This document shows, one piece after another, positions 27,375-37,424 of a DNA stretch of 64,000 nucleotides. The notes below the pieces were generated by a model. The model searched no databases. It was given only the letters and a program-made list of their open reading frames with translations, and was not told the origin of the DNA. A program made the translations under genes and the position numbers. How positions within the stretch are numbered: the stretch's first letter is position 1; each line of letters starts with the position of its first letter. The DNA is taken from assembly GCA_049515655.1 (NCBI GenBank), contig JBEKTW010000013.1, positions 37,527 to 101,526 on the forward strand, written 5' to 3'. This DNA comes from JBEKTW01 sp049515655 (GTDB lineage: Bacteria; Bacteroidota; Ignavibacteria; UBA10030; SZUA-254).

Positions 27375-29744
27375 TCATTCATAACGCAAACTGTCCACAG
27401 GGTTTGCGCACGCGGCTCTGATGGTTTGATAACTGACAGCCAGCAGACCGACTGCCGCCGTGGCGAGCCCTGCCAGTACGAAGATCCACCAACTGGTCGG
27501 CGTACGATATGCGTAATTCTGCAGCCACCTCGTTATGGCATACCAGGCAATCGGCCAGGCGAGCAAGTTGGCAATGAACACCAATAAGACGAACTCCCCG
27601 GTCATCATTCCCACAATGGAGGAGGCTGTCGCACCGAGCACTTTGCGAACACCAATTTCCTTTGTCCGCTGCTCGGCCGCAAATGTCGCCAAACCGAACA
27701 AGCCCAAGCAGGCAATCAGGACGGCCAGCAAGGTGAAATATCCGGAAACTTCTCCAAGATTTTTTTCTGAACGATAGAACCGCTCAAAGCTGTCGTTCAG
27801 GAAAGTGAACGTGAAGGGATTGCCGGGATCGAATTCATGCCAGACATCCTTTATGCCGTCCAGAACAGCGGGAAAACGAGCGGCATCCACGCGTATCAAA
27901 ACGTAATTCAGCCATGGCCACATATGGAGCACGAGCGGTTCGATCTTTCGATGCAGAGAAACGAAGTTGAAGTCCTTTACCACCCCGATTATTGTTCCCT
28001 CCTTACCACCCACCGTCTCAAACGATTTGCCGAGAGCGTTCATCGGGACGCTCCAACCGAGCTGTCTGACCGCCTCTTCATTAAGGATGAATGCCCCGGA
28101 AGCATCTGTCATAAAATCTTTTGAAAAATCCCGGCCGGCGACAATTTTTATCCCCAGGGTTTTGATAAAATCCCGGTCAACCCATAACATGGACATGGTT
28201 CCGATGTCCGGAGTTCCCTCTGCACGGAACCGCGTCTTTCCGACCGGCCCGCCGGGTAAAAGGGCGGCAGCTCCGACCTGCAGAACACCCGGCTGCTGCA
28301 AAATCCGGCTCTTCAAAGGCCCAGGATCCTGACGAAGGTTCTGATCCCGGATCGGAACGACCATTACCTGATCCTTGTCAAATCCCATCTGCTTGTTCTG
28401 CATGAAGTTAAGCTGATCGTAGACGATCCAAGTCCCAATAACTAATGTGATGGTCAGTGTGAATTGGACCACCACTAACACTTTCCTGAAGAGTACTCGC
28501 TTCGAGCCGGTTTTCAGGCTCTGAACAGGTTCATGAGAGGAAAGGACAAATGCAGGGTAGCTGCCGGACATAAGTCCGGCAAACAGCACGATGCCTATCG
28601 GAGCGAACCACGTCCAGGGGTTCTGAGCATAGTAACCAGCCGGGTCTTTTCCAATGAACGCGTTGAGATAGGGAATTCCGAGCCCGGCGAGCAGGACAGC
28701 CGCCAGTGATGCAACAACCGTCTGGAGCAACGCTTCCCCCAGGAACTGCTGTACCAGCTGTCTTTTTGTGGCTCCGATCACCTTTCTTACAGACACTTCC
28801 TTGGACCTGAGGGCCGACCGGGCGGTGGTCAGGTTTATGAAATTGATGCAGGCAATCAGAAGAATGAAAACGGCGATCCCGGAAAGCAGGTACACATAGT
28901 AAATATTTCCTGAAGACGGCAAGCCATAATCCTGATAAGAGAACAGGTGGATCCGGTTCAGCGGCTGAAGGCGGATCCGTTTCAGGGTACCGGTTTTGCC
29001 CAGATACTTTTCGATAAAACCGGGCAGTTGCCGTGCCAGAGCCTCAGCCGAAGAATTCTCTGAAAGGAGGATATAGGTTTGGCACATATTGTTCTGCCAG
29101 TCGTCGACAAAATCCCTTCCCAGCCAGCCGTAGAGGGTAGAGAAGGAAGCGAGAAAATCGAACTGCAGCGTCGAGTTGGACGGGGGACTTTGTATAACGC
29201 CGGTCACTTCAAGGTCAAAGGAGTTGTTAAAGGTGAGCTTTTCCCCTAGGGGATTCTTCTCCCCAAAATACTTACGGGCAGTCTCTTCCGTGATAATGAC
29301 CGCATTGGGTTTCTGTAAGGCGATTTTGGGATCTCCCTGGACAAAGGGTATTGTGAACACAACGGACACGCTTGGATCTGTAAAATAGAAACGCTTTTCA
29401 TAGAAACGTTTATCGCCGCGGCCCACCAGCGGTATGGGATTATCCACTGTGAGAAAGTGCACGGCGTGGGTGCATTGTGGAAAATCATTGACAAGGGCAG
29501 GCCCCAGCGGCGGCGGTGTGGCGATGTCCGGACTGGTTCCTTCGGGTGTCTTTCGCTCCAAAACCAGCCTGTAGATCCGATCGCTGTTCTTATGGTACCG
29601 GTCGAAGGACAACTCGTGCTGGACATACAGAAGGATCAGGATACAACAAGCCATGCCGATGGCCAGTCCAGAGATGTTGATGAAGGAATAACCTTTGTGC
29701 CGTAGGATGTTCCGGAGGGCGACTTTTAAATAGTTCCTGAACAT
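27375..29744 (-). CDS. MacB/FtsX-type ABC permease, array member 5
   Basis: A 789-residue paralogue. N-terminus NYLKVALRNILRHKGYSFINI with helix to about residue 42, a periplasmic core that includes TPPPLGPALVNDFPQCTHAV, first coupling motif SKEVSVRKVIGA (Ser in place of the usual Gly after Val), second helix VVQFTLTITLVIGTWIVYDQ and C-terminal EQRTKEIGVRKVLGA. The tail is NPVDSLRYE. In the gap to member 6 lies a perfect 15-bp hairpin (29784-29798). Confidence 0.88.
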   Translation of the reverse strand: MFRNYLKVALRNILRHKGYSFINISGLAIGMACCILILLYVQHELSFDRYHKNSDRIYRLVLERKTPEGTSPDIATPPPLGPALVNDFPQCTHAVHFLTVDNPIPLVGRGDKRFYEKRFYFTDPSVSVVFTIPFVQGDPKIALQKPNAVIITEETARKYFGEKNPLGEKLTFNNSFDLEVTGVIQSPPSNSTLQFDFLASFSTLYGWLGRDFVDDWQNNMCQTYILLSENSSAEALARQLPGFIEKYLGKTGTLKRIRLQPLNRIHLFSYQDYGLPSSGNIYYVYLLSGIAVFILLIACINFINLTTARSALRSKEVSVRKVIGATKRQLVQQFLGEALLQTVVASLAAVLLAGLGIPYLNAFIGKDPAGYYAQNPWTWFAPIGIVLFAGLMSGSYPAFVLSSHEPVQSLKTGSKRVLFRKVLVVVQFTLTITLVIGTWIVYDQLNFMQNKQMGFDKDQVMVVPIRDQNLRQDPGPLKSRILQQPGVLQVGAAALLPGGPVGKTRFRAEGTPDIGTMSMLWVDRDFIKTLGIKIVAGRDFSKDFMTDASGAFILNEEAVRQLGWSVPMNALGKSFETVGGKEGTIIGVVKDFNFVSLHRKIEPLVLHMWPWLNYVLIRVDAARFPAVLDGIKDVWHEFDPGNPFTFTFLNDSFERFYRSEKNLGEVSGYFTLLAVLIACLGLFGLATFAAEQRTKEIGVRKVLGATASSIVGMMTGEFVLLVFIANLLAWPIAWYAITRWLQNYAYRTPTSWWIFVLAGLATAAVGLLAVSYQTIRAACANPVDSLRYE

Positions 29745-29783
29745 TTACGGATTTCTGTTATATCTTATTAAAGATCACCTTGT

Positions 29784-29798
29784 AGGTGCGACGCACCT
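29784..29798. repeat. Intercistronic hairpin in gap of permeases 6/5
   Basis: AGGTGCG, one base, CGCACCT: a perfect 7-bp stem in the 69-bp gap. The preceding CTTGT is shared with 19986-19990. REP-like palindromes of this size can stabilise or tune segments of long mRNAs. That role is inference. Confidence 0.55.
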
Positions 29799-29813
29799 TT
29801 ACTTATTATGTGG

Positions 29814-32180
29814 TTATTCATACCGTAAACTGTCCACAGGATTTGCCAGCGAGGCTTTTATTGAATGATAACCGACCGTCAGCAGCGCAACAGAGAGCGT
29901 CGTGAGCGCGGCAAAAACGAATACCCAAAAATCGATCCCTATCCTGTAAGCGAAATCATTCAACCAGTGGTTTATGAACAGGTACGCCGCCGGCCACGCC
30001 AGAACGTTCGCAACCAATACCCACCGTGCAAACCGGACTGCCATGAGCACCGTTATGCCCGGAACGGTCGCCCCGTGGATCTTTCGGATCGCGATCTCTT
30101 TTGTTTTCTGCTCCATTATAAAAGAAGCCAGGCCAAACAGTCCCAGAAGGGCTATCACTATAGCAAGCACCGAAAAATAGAGAAATAATTCCCGGAATCT
30201 TTGCTCTCCTTTGTACAGAAGATCAAATGCTTCGTCAAGAAAGTTATATTCAAACACCTGCTGCGGAGCGAATTTTTTCCAGACATTTTCTATCGCTCCC
30301 ATTGTCCGGGAAAGATCCGGGGAGATCAGTTTCACGGACAGAACGCTGAATTGATTTCCCCAGGGAATGTTTGTGACAATCAAAGGCTTTATCTCTTCAT
30401 GCAGCGATGCAAAGTGAAAATCCTTCACGACCCCGATGACTTCGTGCCTGCCGTCGCGCTGGATGAACTTGCCGAGCGGATCTTTCCAGCCCATGGTTTT
30501 TGCCAGCGTTTCATTTACCAGATAGGCATTTTTATCCGCTTGGCTGCCCTGACGGAAATTCCTTCCTCCGACCAGCGTCAGATTAAACGTGTTAAGAAAG
30601 TTATCATCCACGTCCACCACGTTGATCATCATGGGCGAATTCACCCCTTCGGGGAAGTAACCGTTGCTGGTGAAGCCGTAGCCCGGAACCTCCGAGGAAG
30701 CAGTGACATTTTTTACACCGGGGATCGAGTACAACTCATGTTTAAGCGCCTCGGCGCTGTTTCTCAACTGGTCGTTCGCGAGAGGCAGAATCAGAATATT
30801 TTCCTTGTCGAACCCGAGCTGCTTGTTCTTGATATAATTGATTTGTGTGTTTATCAATAGTGTGCTAATGATCAAACCGATGGATATCGCAAACTGAAAA
30901 ATTACAAGCAAACCGCGCAGCGAGTATTTTCCATGCCAGTCCGATAACGACTTCCGGAGAACCTTTACGGGCTGGTAGGATGACAGGACGAAAGCGGGGT
31001 AGAACCCCGCCACCAGTCCGGTAAAAATGATGATCACCGCCAACCCTGCGAAAAGTTTATAATCCACCATGCTGAACAGGCTGAACTTCTCATTCACCAG
31101 GCGATCGAACACGGGTATCAATAGTTCAACGAGTAGGAGCGCCGCAATCATCGCAATAACGCTCAATAACATCGACTCGGCCAGAAATTGCTTGATCAGG
31201 CTTCCGCGATGAGCCCCCAGAACCTTCCGGATGCCGACCTCCATGCTTCGCCTGTTCGCTCTCGCAGTGCTCAGATTGATAAAATTAATGCATGCAAGAA
31301 GAAGAATAAACACCGCAACTGCAGAAAAAACATACACGTTCGTACGCGTGTTTTGAGAATCGCCTTCATAGTAAAGGTGAACATCCCTCAGGGGCTGCAG
31401 GTAAGGCTTGAAAACTATTCCGATCGCGGATAAATCCTTGTTTATATACTTCCACATGAAATCCGGGAATTTAGATTCAACGTTCTTTTTCAACGATCCA
31501 TCGGATAACTCGACGTACGTTATGTACTGGTTTCCCCCGTTCCAGTCCATATAATTATGCGGATCCTGATAGAGCGACTCGAAGGAAATAAGAGCGCTGA
31601 ATTGAATCTGAGAGTTCAGCGGAGGATCTTCAACAATTCCCGTAACGGTATATTGCCGGTTGTTATTGTCCGCAAGTGTACTGCCGACCGGATCCGCGTG
31701 ACCGAATATTTTATCTGCAACGGTTCTTGTCAGAACAATCGAATAGGGAGCGACAAGAGCGGTCTTCGGATCTCCCTCAAGCAAACGAAACGAAAACAGA
31801 TCAAAAAACGTCGAGTCGGCACAGGCAACCAAGTCAATTCTGACCGGGAGATCATCATGGAGGAAATATTCGGTGCGCGGCGTCCTTATCCGGGTATAGT
31901 TTTTAACCTCCGGAAAATCCCTGAGCATCGCGGGCCCGATGGGAGGAACGAACACGTGATCCTCCCCCTCCTGGATCCCCTTCCTCTCGAATACGACAGA
32001 GATCCTGAACAGGTTGTCCGATTTTTTTTGAAAATCATCGTAACTGAACTGAAATTTCAGATAAAGAAATATCAGGATGACGGCGGTAAGTCCGATCGCC
32101 AAACCTGTCAGGTTGATGAGGGTATAGCTCTTCGACCTCATTAAATTCCTGTAAGCGGACTTAATGTAATTCGAGATCAC
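29814..32180 (-). CDS. MacB/FtsX-type ABC permease, array member 6
   Basis: A 788-residue paralogue, more diverged at the N-terminus (NYIKSAYRNLMRSKSYTLINL). Core domain to about 275, coupling motif SMEVGIRKVLGA after the helix LLLACINFINLSTARAN, second helix IFQFAISIGLIISTLLINTQ, and C-terminal EQKTKEIAIRKIHGA, in which Ala replaces the usual Gly of EIG and His replaces Leu. The tail is NPVDSLRYE. It may represent a functionally distinct subunit. The gap to member 7 is 85 bp and holds no hairpin of the AGGTG type. Confidence 0.87.
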   Translation of the reverse strand: MISNYIKSAYRNLMRSKSYTLINLTGLAIGLTAVILIFLYLKFQFSYDDFQKKSDNLFRISVVFERKGIQEGEDHVFVPPIGPAMLRDFPEVKNYTRIRTPRTEYFLHDDLPVRIDLVACADSTFFDLFSFRLLEGDPKTALVAPYSIVLTRTVADKIFGHADPVGSTLADNNNRQYTVTGIVEDPPLNSQIQFSALISFESLYQDPHNYMDWNGGNQYITYVELSDGSLKKNVESKFPDFMWKYINKDLSAIGIVFKPYLQPLRDVHLYYEGDSQNTRTNVYVFSAVAVFILLLACINFINLSTARANRRSMEVGIRKVLGAHRGSLIKQFLAESMLLSVIAMIAALLLVELLIPVFDRLVNEKFSLFSMVDYKLFAGLAVIIIFTGLVAGFYPAFVLSSYQPVKVLRKSLSDWHGKYSLRGLLVIFQFAISIGLIISTLLINTQINYIKNKQLGFDKENILILPLANDQLRNSAEALKHELYSIPGVKNVTASSEVPGYGFTSNGYFPEGVNSPMMINVVDVDDNFLNTFNLTLVGGRNFRQGSQADKNAYLVNETLAKTMGWKDPLGKFIQRDGRHEVIGVVKDFHFASLHEEIKPLIVTNIPWGNQFSVLSVKLISPDLSRTMGAIENVWKKFAPQQVFEYNFLDEAFDLLYKGEQRFRELFLYFSVLAIVIALLGLFGLASFIMEQKTKEIAIRKIHGATVPGITVLMAVRFARWVLVANVLAWPAAYLFINHWLNDFAYRIGIDFWVFVFAALTTLSVALLTVGYHSIKASLANPVDSLRYE

Positions 32181-32265
32181 GGCTCAATTCCTGTTTATAT
32201 TTTGAGAGCCCAACAGCTATTTCGGGGCATCGGGCACATCATTGCTTCCACTGCACGAAAAGCGT

Positions 32266-34710
32266 TTACTCATATTTCAAGCTTTCCACCGGGTTTGCCC
32301 GGGCGGCTTTCACGGACTGATAACTGACGGTGAGCAACGCGATACCGAGAGAGACGCTTCCTGTCAGGACAAACACCCATAACCCCACGGAGACCCGGTA
32401 TGCAAAGTTTTGAAGCCACATGTTCATGAGGTAATACGCAACGGGCCATGCGATGACGTTCGCAATCAGTACCCATTTTGTGAATTGTTTCGAGAGCATC
32501 ATAACGATGCTTGGTATCGAAGCGCCAAGCACTTTCCGGACGCCGATCTCCTTTGTCCGCTGCTCGGTTGTGAAGGAAGCCAGCCCGAACAGCCCCAGCG
32601 ATGCGATGAATATCGCCAGCACGCTGAAATAGCCGAACATATCCATCATCCGCTCTTCGTTGCGGTAGAGAGCGTTCAGCCGTTCATTCATAAATTCAGG
32701 ATCGAACGGAGACCCCGGAACCGCCCTTTCCCACACAGCGCGGATATGGCCGATCGCGTCCTTCGGATTCCCCGGTGCGAGGCGGATGGCAAGGGTGTTC
32801 GCTTCCCCGGGGGCGATGTAGGTGATCATCGGCACGATCTTATGGTGCATGGATTCGTAATTGAAGTCGGCGACCACGCCGACGACCTTCCCGGGGGGTC
32901 TGTCCGGGACCGTGAACGGTATTCCGATCGCATCCACGGGGCTGGAGAGCCCCAGTTGTTTAACCGCGGTCTCGTTCAGGATGAGCGCCTCGGTTGAGTC
33001 TGTCCGGTACTCCGTAGAAAAATCGCGCCCGGCGACGATCTTCATCCCGTAGGTCCTGAAAAAGTCAAAATCCACCCTGTTGTGCGGCATAGAGAAAGGA
33101 TTCTCGAGTTTTCTTCCGTTCACAACCGCTGTGAATCCCGGAGCATCCATCAGCCGGCCTGCCGGGGCGCGCTTTGACAGCGTAACGGACACAACCGAGG
33201 GGCTGCCGAGGAGACTCTGTTTGACCGCGCTCCAGTGCTGCAGAAGCATATTATCTGCGGGAAGCAGCACAATGTTTTCCTTATCGAAACCGAGGTCTGC
33301 GTTCTGCAAAAAATGCATCTGGCGGCTCAGTACACCCACACTGATGATGAGGACGACCGAGATGGCAAACTGAATAACGACCAGAGCCGTCCGGAACCGG
33401 CTTCCCCCCGTTCCCCGGGTAAGCTCGCCGCGAAGAATGTAAGCCGGCTGGAAACGCGCAAGATACACCGCAGGATACAAGCCCGAGACAACGACCGTAA
33501 AAAAGAACACACCGGCGAGCATCGCGATGCCGGAAGGCTGCGCCAGGGCACCGATGGTCATTTCCCTGCCGGCGAACACGCTGAGATACGGCAGGACGGC
33601 GGCCGAACAAACGACCGCTGCCGCCAGCGCAGAGAGCGTGACAAGGACAGATTCGAGAAGAAACTGCGCCACCAGCATGGACCGGTTCGCACCGACAGTC
33701 TTTCTGAGGCCCACCTCGCGCGCGCGGCGGGCGGCCCGTGCGGTGGCGAGGTTCACAAAGTTGACACAGGCAATGATCAGGATAACAACGGCGACGAGCG
33801 AGAACAGGGTCACATATTTCATATCGCCGTTCGGCTCGAGCTCATTCCTCGTATTTGAGGTCAGGTGGATGTCGGTAACCTTGCGAAGAAAGAGCTTATT
33901 GTACCTGCTGGGGCGAACGACGCTGCCCGAATTATCCTTCTCGACTTCAAGATGCCTGTCGAGGAAACCGGGAAGACGGCCAGAGAGAGCGCCCGGGTCG
34001 GCGTCCTTCGCCAGACGGATGTATGTATAGGTGACGTTATCCGAAAAATTCCGTGTTCCGAAGAAGAAATCGTCTCCGTTGATGCTCTGCATTCCCTTGA
34101 GCGTGATGAGAGAGCCGAGAAAATCAAAGTGCAGGTGTGAATTCCTGGGCATGTCCTTGAAGACGCCCGTGACCTGATAAAAATCGGTGCCGTCGATCTT
34201 CAGTCTTTTACCCACCGGGTTTTCGCTGCCGAAATATTTTCCGGCCATGGACTCCGAAATGACGACCGTATTAGGATCCCTGATAGCGCTTCCCGGATCC
34301 CCCCGGAGGAACCGGATCGAGAGAATATCGAAGAGTTCATCCTCGGCGAAGCAGAAACGGTCCTCATAGAAGTTCTTATTCTCATAATTGACGAGCGTGC
34401 GCGACATTTCGGTGAAGCGGGCAATCTTTTCAATCTCGGGGAAATCCGCTTTCAGAAAAGGAGTGAAGGAGGGAGCCAGCGAGCAAAAAGCCCCCACAGT
34501 CGCGCCGTCGGACCCGAGAAAATGGCGTTCGATCCTGTAGATGCGATCGCTATATTCGTTCTGCCGGTCGAAACTGAGCTCGTCCTGCACCCACAGGAGA
34601 ATGAGAATACAGCACGCAAGGCCGATTGCCAGACCTCCGATGTTTATGAAGGAATACTGTTTTTGTCTCCTGAGATTCCTGAATGCGATCTTTATATAGT
34701 TTCTGAACAT
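32266..34710 (-). CDS. MacB/FtsX-type ABC permease, array member 7
   Basis: An 814-residue paralogue. ATG 34710 is preferred (GGAAG seven bases upstream) over an upstream in-frame start at 34728 that would overlap the stop of member 8. N-terminus NYIKIAFRNLRRQKQYSFINI, core to about 300, coupling motif AREVGLRKTVGA following IIACVNFVNLATARAA, second helix VIQFAISVVLIISVGVLSRQ, and C-terminal EQRTKEIGVRKVLGA. The tail is NPVESLKYE. It is slightly longer than its neighbours because of an insertion in the first periplasmic domain (about 215-270). Confidence 0.88.
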   Translation of the reverse strand: MFRNYIKIAFRNLRRQKQYSFINIGGLAIGLACCILILLWVQDELSFDRQNEYSDRIYRIERHFLGSDGATVGAFCSLAPSFTPFLKADFPEIEKIARFTEMSRTLVNYENKNFYEDRFCFAEDELFDILSIRFLRGDPGSAIRDPNTVVISESMAGKYFGSENPVGKRLKIDGTDFYQVTGVFKDMPRNSHLHFDFLGSLITLKGMQSINGDDFFFGTRNFSDNVTYTYIRLAKDADPGALSGRLPGFLDRHLEVEKDNSGSVVRPSRYNKLFLRKVTDIHLTSNTRNELEPNGDMKYVTLFSLVAVVILIIACVNFVNLATARAARRAREVGLRKTVGANRSMLVAQFLLESVLVTLSALAAAVVCSAAVLPYLSVFAGREMTIGALAQPSGIAMLAGVFFFTVVVSGLYPAVYLARFQPAYILRGELTRGTGGSRFRTALVVIQFAISVVLIISVGVLSRQMHFLQNADLGFDKENIVLLPADNMLLQHWSAVKQSLLGSPSVVSVTLSKRAPAGRLMDAPGFTAVVNGRKLENPFSMPHNRVDFDFFRTYGMKIVAGRDFSTEYRTDSTEALILNETAVKQLGLSSPVDAIGIPFTVPDRPPGKVVGVVADFNYESMHHKIVPMITYIAPGEANTLAIRLAPGNPKDAIGHIRAVWERAVPGSPFDPEFMNERLNALYRNEERMMDMFGYFSVLAIFIASLGLFGLASFTTEQRTKEIGVRKVLGASIPSIVMMLSKQFTKWVLIANVIAWPVAYYLMNMWLQNFAYRVSVGLWVFVLTGSVSLGIALLTVSYQSVKAARANPVESLKYE

Positions 34711-34724
34711 GATCTGACTTCCAA

Positions 34725-37100
34725 TCATTCGTACCGCAGGCTTTGAACGGGATTTAAGAGAGCAGCTTTCATGGTCCGGACGAGAACGGTCAGACAGGAA
34801 ATAAACACCGAGATGAGAATCGTTTCAAGAAACAGCCAGAAGCCGATGTCGGTCCGGTATGCGAAATTGTCGAGCCACTTCAGCGAAAGATAATACGCGA
34901 AGGGCAGCGCGATTATGAACGAAAGGACGATCCAGACAACCAGCTGACGCGTCATCAGGAAAAGGATATTCCCGACCGTGGCACCGACCACTTTTCGGAT
35001 CCCGATCTCTTTTGTTTTTCTATTCGCGAGATACGAGATGTACCCCAGTAGTCCGATGCACGACACGAAAATCGCCAGGAGGGCAAAAATCGACATAAGT
35101 GCACTTGTTTTTTCCTCCACCCTGTAGTTTTTTCCGGATGCTTCGCTCATGAACTGAAGGTTCAATTCGCTGTTCGGGAATACTTTTTTCCAGGTCTCCC
35201 GGATGTGGTTCAACGCAGGCCCCGCGGCGGCACCGTTGATCCTGATCATGTCCACGTTATAGAACCGGGGGCTGATGAAAAGCACACACGGGGCGATCTT
35301 TCGCTGGAGCGACTGAACGTTGAAATCTTCTATCACCCCTATAATGTTCGCTTCCGTCCTCCCCGGCATGAGCAGCTGCCTGCCGACCGGGTTCCCCCCA
35401 CCCAGCAGACCGGCGGCGGTCTGATTGACGAGGACGCTGGAAGCGGAATCCGAAGGGAACTCTCTCGAAAGATTCCTTCCGAGTACGAGCTTCAGTCCCA
35501 GCAAATTCACGAAGTCATAATCCACCGGCAGGGCCTGCATCTGAATACTGTTCGCAGCGGCATCACCCTTTTGCCGGATGCCCATGTTGAACCGGCTGTT
35601 GACGCCGGGGACCGTGTAGGCGCCGCTGACGGAAACGATGTCCGGGCTCTTCAGGAGCTCGTTCCTGAACACTTCATAGAGAGCGATATCCTGCGGGCTC
35701 CCGGCCCTTACGATGACGACATCGTTCTTTCCCATGCCGATGTCCCGCTTTTTCATGTAATCAAACTGTTTTATCACGACCAGGGTGGCGAATATCAGAA
35801 AGCCGGATATCGCGAACTGAAGCACCATCGAAACCTGACGGAAGCTGAACGACCCTCCGGTCAGGAGAAATTTCTTCTTCACCGATTCTGCCGGAGTAAA
35901 GCGCGACAGGAACAGCGCCGGATAGCTTCCCGACAGCACGCCAACGACGATAAGCACCGCGGCCATCAGCATGACAAGGGGACCGACGACTGAAGACAGA
36001 CCGAGATTCTTCACTTCCAGATAATCGTACAGCCGCGGAGCAAACAATTGAAGGAGCAGGAATCCGACGATCAGCGAGAGGAAGGTCACGACCAGCGACT
36101 CCAGGAGGAACTGCACGATCAACTGAGCCCGTGTAGCGCCGATGACCTTTCTGATCCCCACTTCTTTTACCCTGTCAAGGTAGCGCGAGGTGGAAAGGTT
36201 CATGAAGTTAAAACAGGCGATCAGGAGAACGAGCAGCGCCGCAAAAAGGAAGATGTGCGCATACATCCTGTTCCCTTTCGGGCCGATATCGCCTCGAAGG
36301 TCGTTATCCCAATGGATCCCCGATAAGGGACATAAAATGAATTTTATTCTGGAAGCAAACTGTTCACCCATGTTCTGCTTCAACAAAACGTTCAATTTTC
36401 CCTCAAGTCCTGCGGGAGAGGCATTCTCTTTCAGTAGAACGTATGTGAAGTCGTCCCCCCACTGCGTCCAGGGGCTCTCCGGGTATTTCCCCATCGCCGC
36501 AACCGTCGGGTAGGAAATGAGTATCCGCGGGCGGAAGTGCGTGTTCTGAGGGACGTCTTTTATAATGCCGGTTACGTTGAGCAGAACACCGTTGTACTTT
36601 AATGCACGGTTCAGCGGGTCGGCGCCGCCGAAGTATTTCCGGGCGCTCGTCTCGTCGAGGACCACAGCATACGGCTGGCTCAGGGCAGAGGCGGGGTTTC
36701 CGCGGAGGAAGTCAAATGAGAATATTTCAAAGAGGGATCCGTCGGCAAAGAACACATTCTCTTCATTGACGGGTTCGGCGCCGTTCACAGAGAACTTCGC
36801 GTCATAATCCATTTGGATCCTGGCAGTAGCGGCCACTTCCGCGAGGTTTTCGTTCAGCGCGGGGGCAAGTGCGGGCGGCACGAATACCATCCGGCCCCCT
36901 GTGTCTTTGCCTTCCAGCGATACTCTGTAGATGTTCTTTTTGTTTTTGTGGAAATCCTCGTAGCCGTATTCGTTGATGACATAGAGCAGCATCATCAGGC
37001 AGACGGCGATGCCGGCCCCGAGGCCCAGGATATTGATGAAAGAGAAAAATAGATTCCTGCGGATGATCCTCAGGGTGACCAGGAAATAATTCTTTACCAT
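34725..37100 (-). CDS. MacB/FtsX-type ABC permease, array member 8 (operon-proximal)
   Basis: A 791-residue paralogue and the most diverged of the array. N-terminus NYFLVTLRIIRRNLFFSFINI, core domain with DENLAEVAATARI-like segment, coupling motif VKEVGIRKVIGA, second helix VLQFAISGFLIFATLVVIKQ and C-terminal NRKTKEIGIRKVVGA, where NRK replaces the usual EQR. The tail is NPVQSLRYE. It sits next to the small membrane protein and ATPase that follow the adaptor, so it is the best candidate for the partner that pairs with the adaptor as the core pump. The other seven would be alternative or heteromeric partners. Confidence 0.88.
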   Translation of the reverse strand: MVKNYFLVTLRIIRRNLFFSFINILGLGAGIAVCLMMLLYVINEYGYEDFHKNKKNIYRVSLEGKDTGGRMVFVPPALAPALNENLAEVAATARIQMDYDAKFSVNGAEPVNEENVFFADGSLFEIFSFDFLRGNPASALSQPYAVVLDETSARKYFGGADPLNRALKYNGVLLNVTGIIKDVPQNTHFRPRILISYPTVAAMGKYPESPWTQWGDDFTYVLLKENASPAGLEGKLNVLLKQNMGEQFASRIKFILCPLSGIHWDNDLRGDIGPKGNRMYAHIFLFAALLVLLIACFNFMNLSTSRYLDRVKEVGIRKVIGATRAQLIVQFLLESLVVTFLSLIVGFLLLQLFAPRLYDYLEVKNLGLSSVVGPLVMLMAAVLIVVGVLSGSYPALFLSRFTPAESVKKKFLLTGGSFSFRQVSMVLQFAISGFLIFATLVVIKQFDYMKKRDIGMGKNDVVIVRAGSPQDIALYEVFRNELLKSPDIVSVSGAYTVPGVNSRFNMGIRQKGDAAANSIQMQALPVDYDFVNLLGLKLVLGRNLSREFPSDSASSVLVNQTAAGLLGGGNPVGRQLLMPGRTEANIIGVIEDFNVQSLQRKIAPCVLFISPRFYNVDMIRINGAAAGPALNHIRETWKKVFPNSELNLQFMSEASGKNYRVEEKTSALMSIFALLAIFVSCIGLLGYISYLANRKTKEIGIRKVVGATVGNILFLMTRQLVVWIVLSFIIALPFAYYLSLKWLDNFAYRTDIGFWLFLETILISVFISCLTVLVRTMKAALLNPVQSLRYE

Positions 37101-37122
37101 ATCCCCATCCCCTTAAAAATAA

Positions 37123-37416
37123 TCACTCCTTACTTCCCTCTTCACGCTCCGGTTTTCTTATCCTCAGCGTAAGAACGGTCGCGACAATACCCGACGCAAA
37201 CCCGATTAAATACAATGCGCTCATGTCGATGAACCCGAGATCGGGGAGAAAATCCTTCAGCATGTTATGGGACTGACAGAACACGAGGGCTCCGGGGAAC
37301 AACAACCCGGAGATTATCACGGCTGCGAGGACGTTTTTCATGGAAGCCAGACCCTTTGATATCACGCTATCATCGGTTACGATTTCAACACTTTTAAAAT
37401 CAGAACTTCCGGGCAT
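37123..37416 (-). CDS. Small two-helix membrane protein of the efflux operon
   Basis: A 97-residue protein with helices at about 27-47 (NVLAAVIISGLLFPGALVF) and 66-84 (ALYLIGFASGIVATVLTL), a loop containing HNMLKDFLPDLGFIDM, and a charged tail RIRKPEREEGSKE. The true start may be Met 26 (MKNVLAAVI), which would make the first helix a signal-like segment. No family was recognised. It lies 8 bp after the ATPase stop and 22 bp before permease 8, so it is co-expressed with the pump and may be an accessory subunit. Confidence 0.6.
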   Translation of the reverse strand: MPGSSDFKSVEIVTDDSVISKGLASMKNVLAAVIISGLLFPGALVFCQSHNMLKDFLPDLGFIDMSALYLIGFASGIVATVLTLRIRKPEREEGSKE

Positions 37417-37424
37417 CCGACTGG

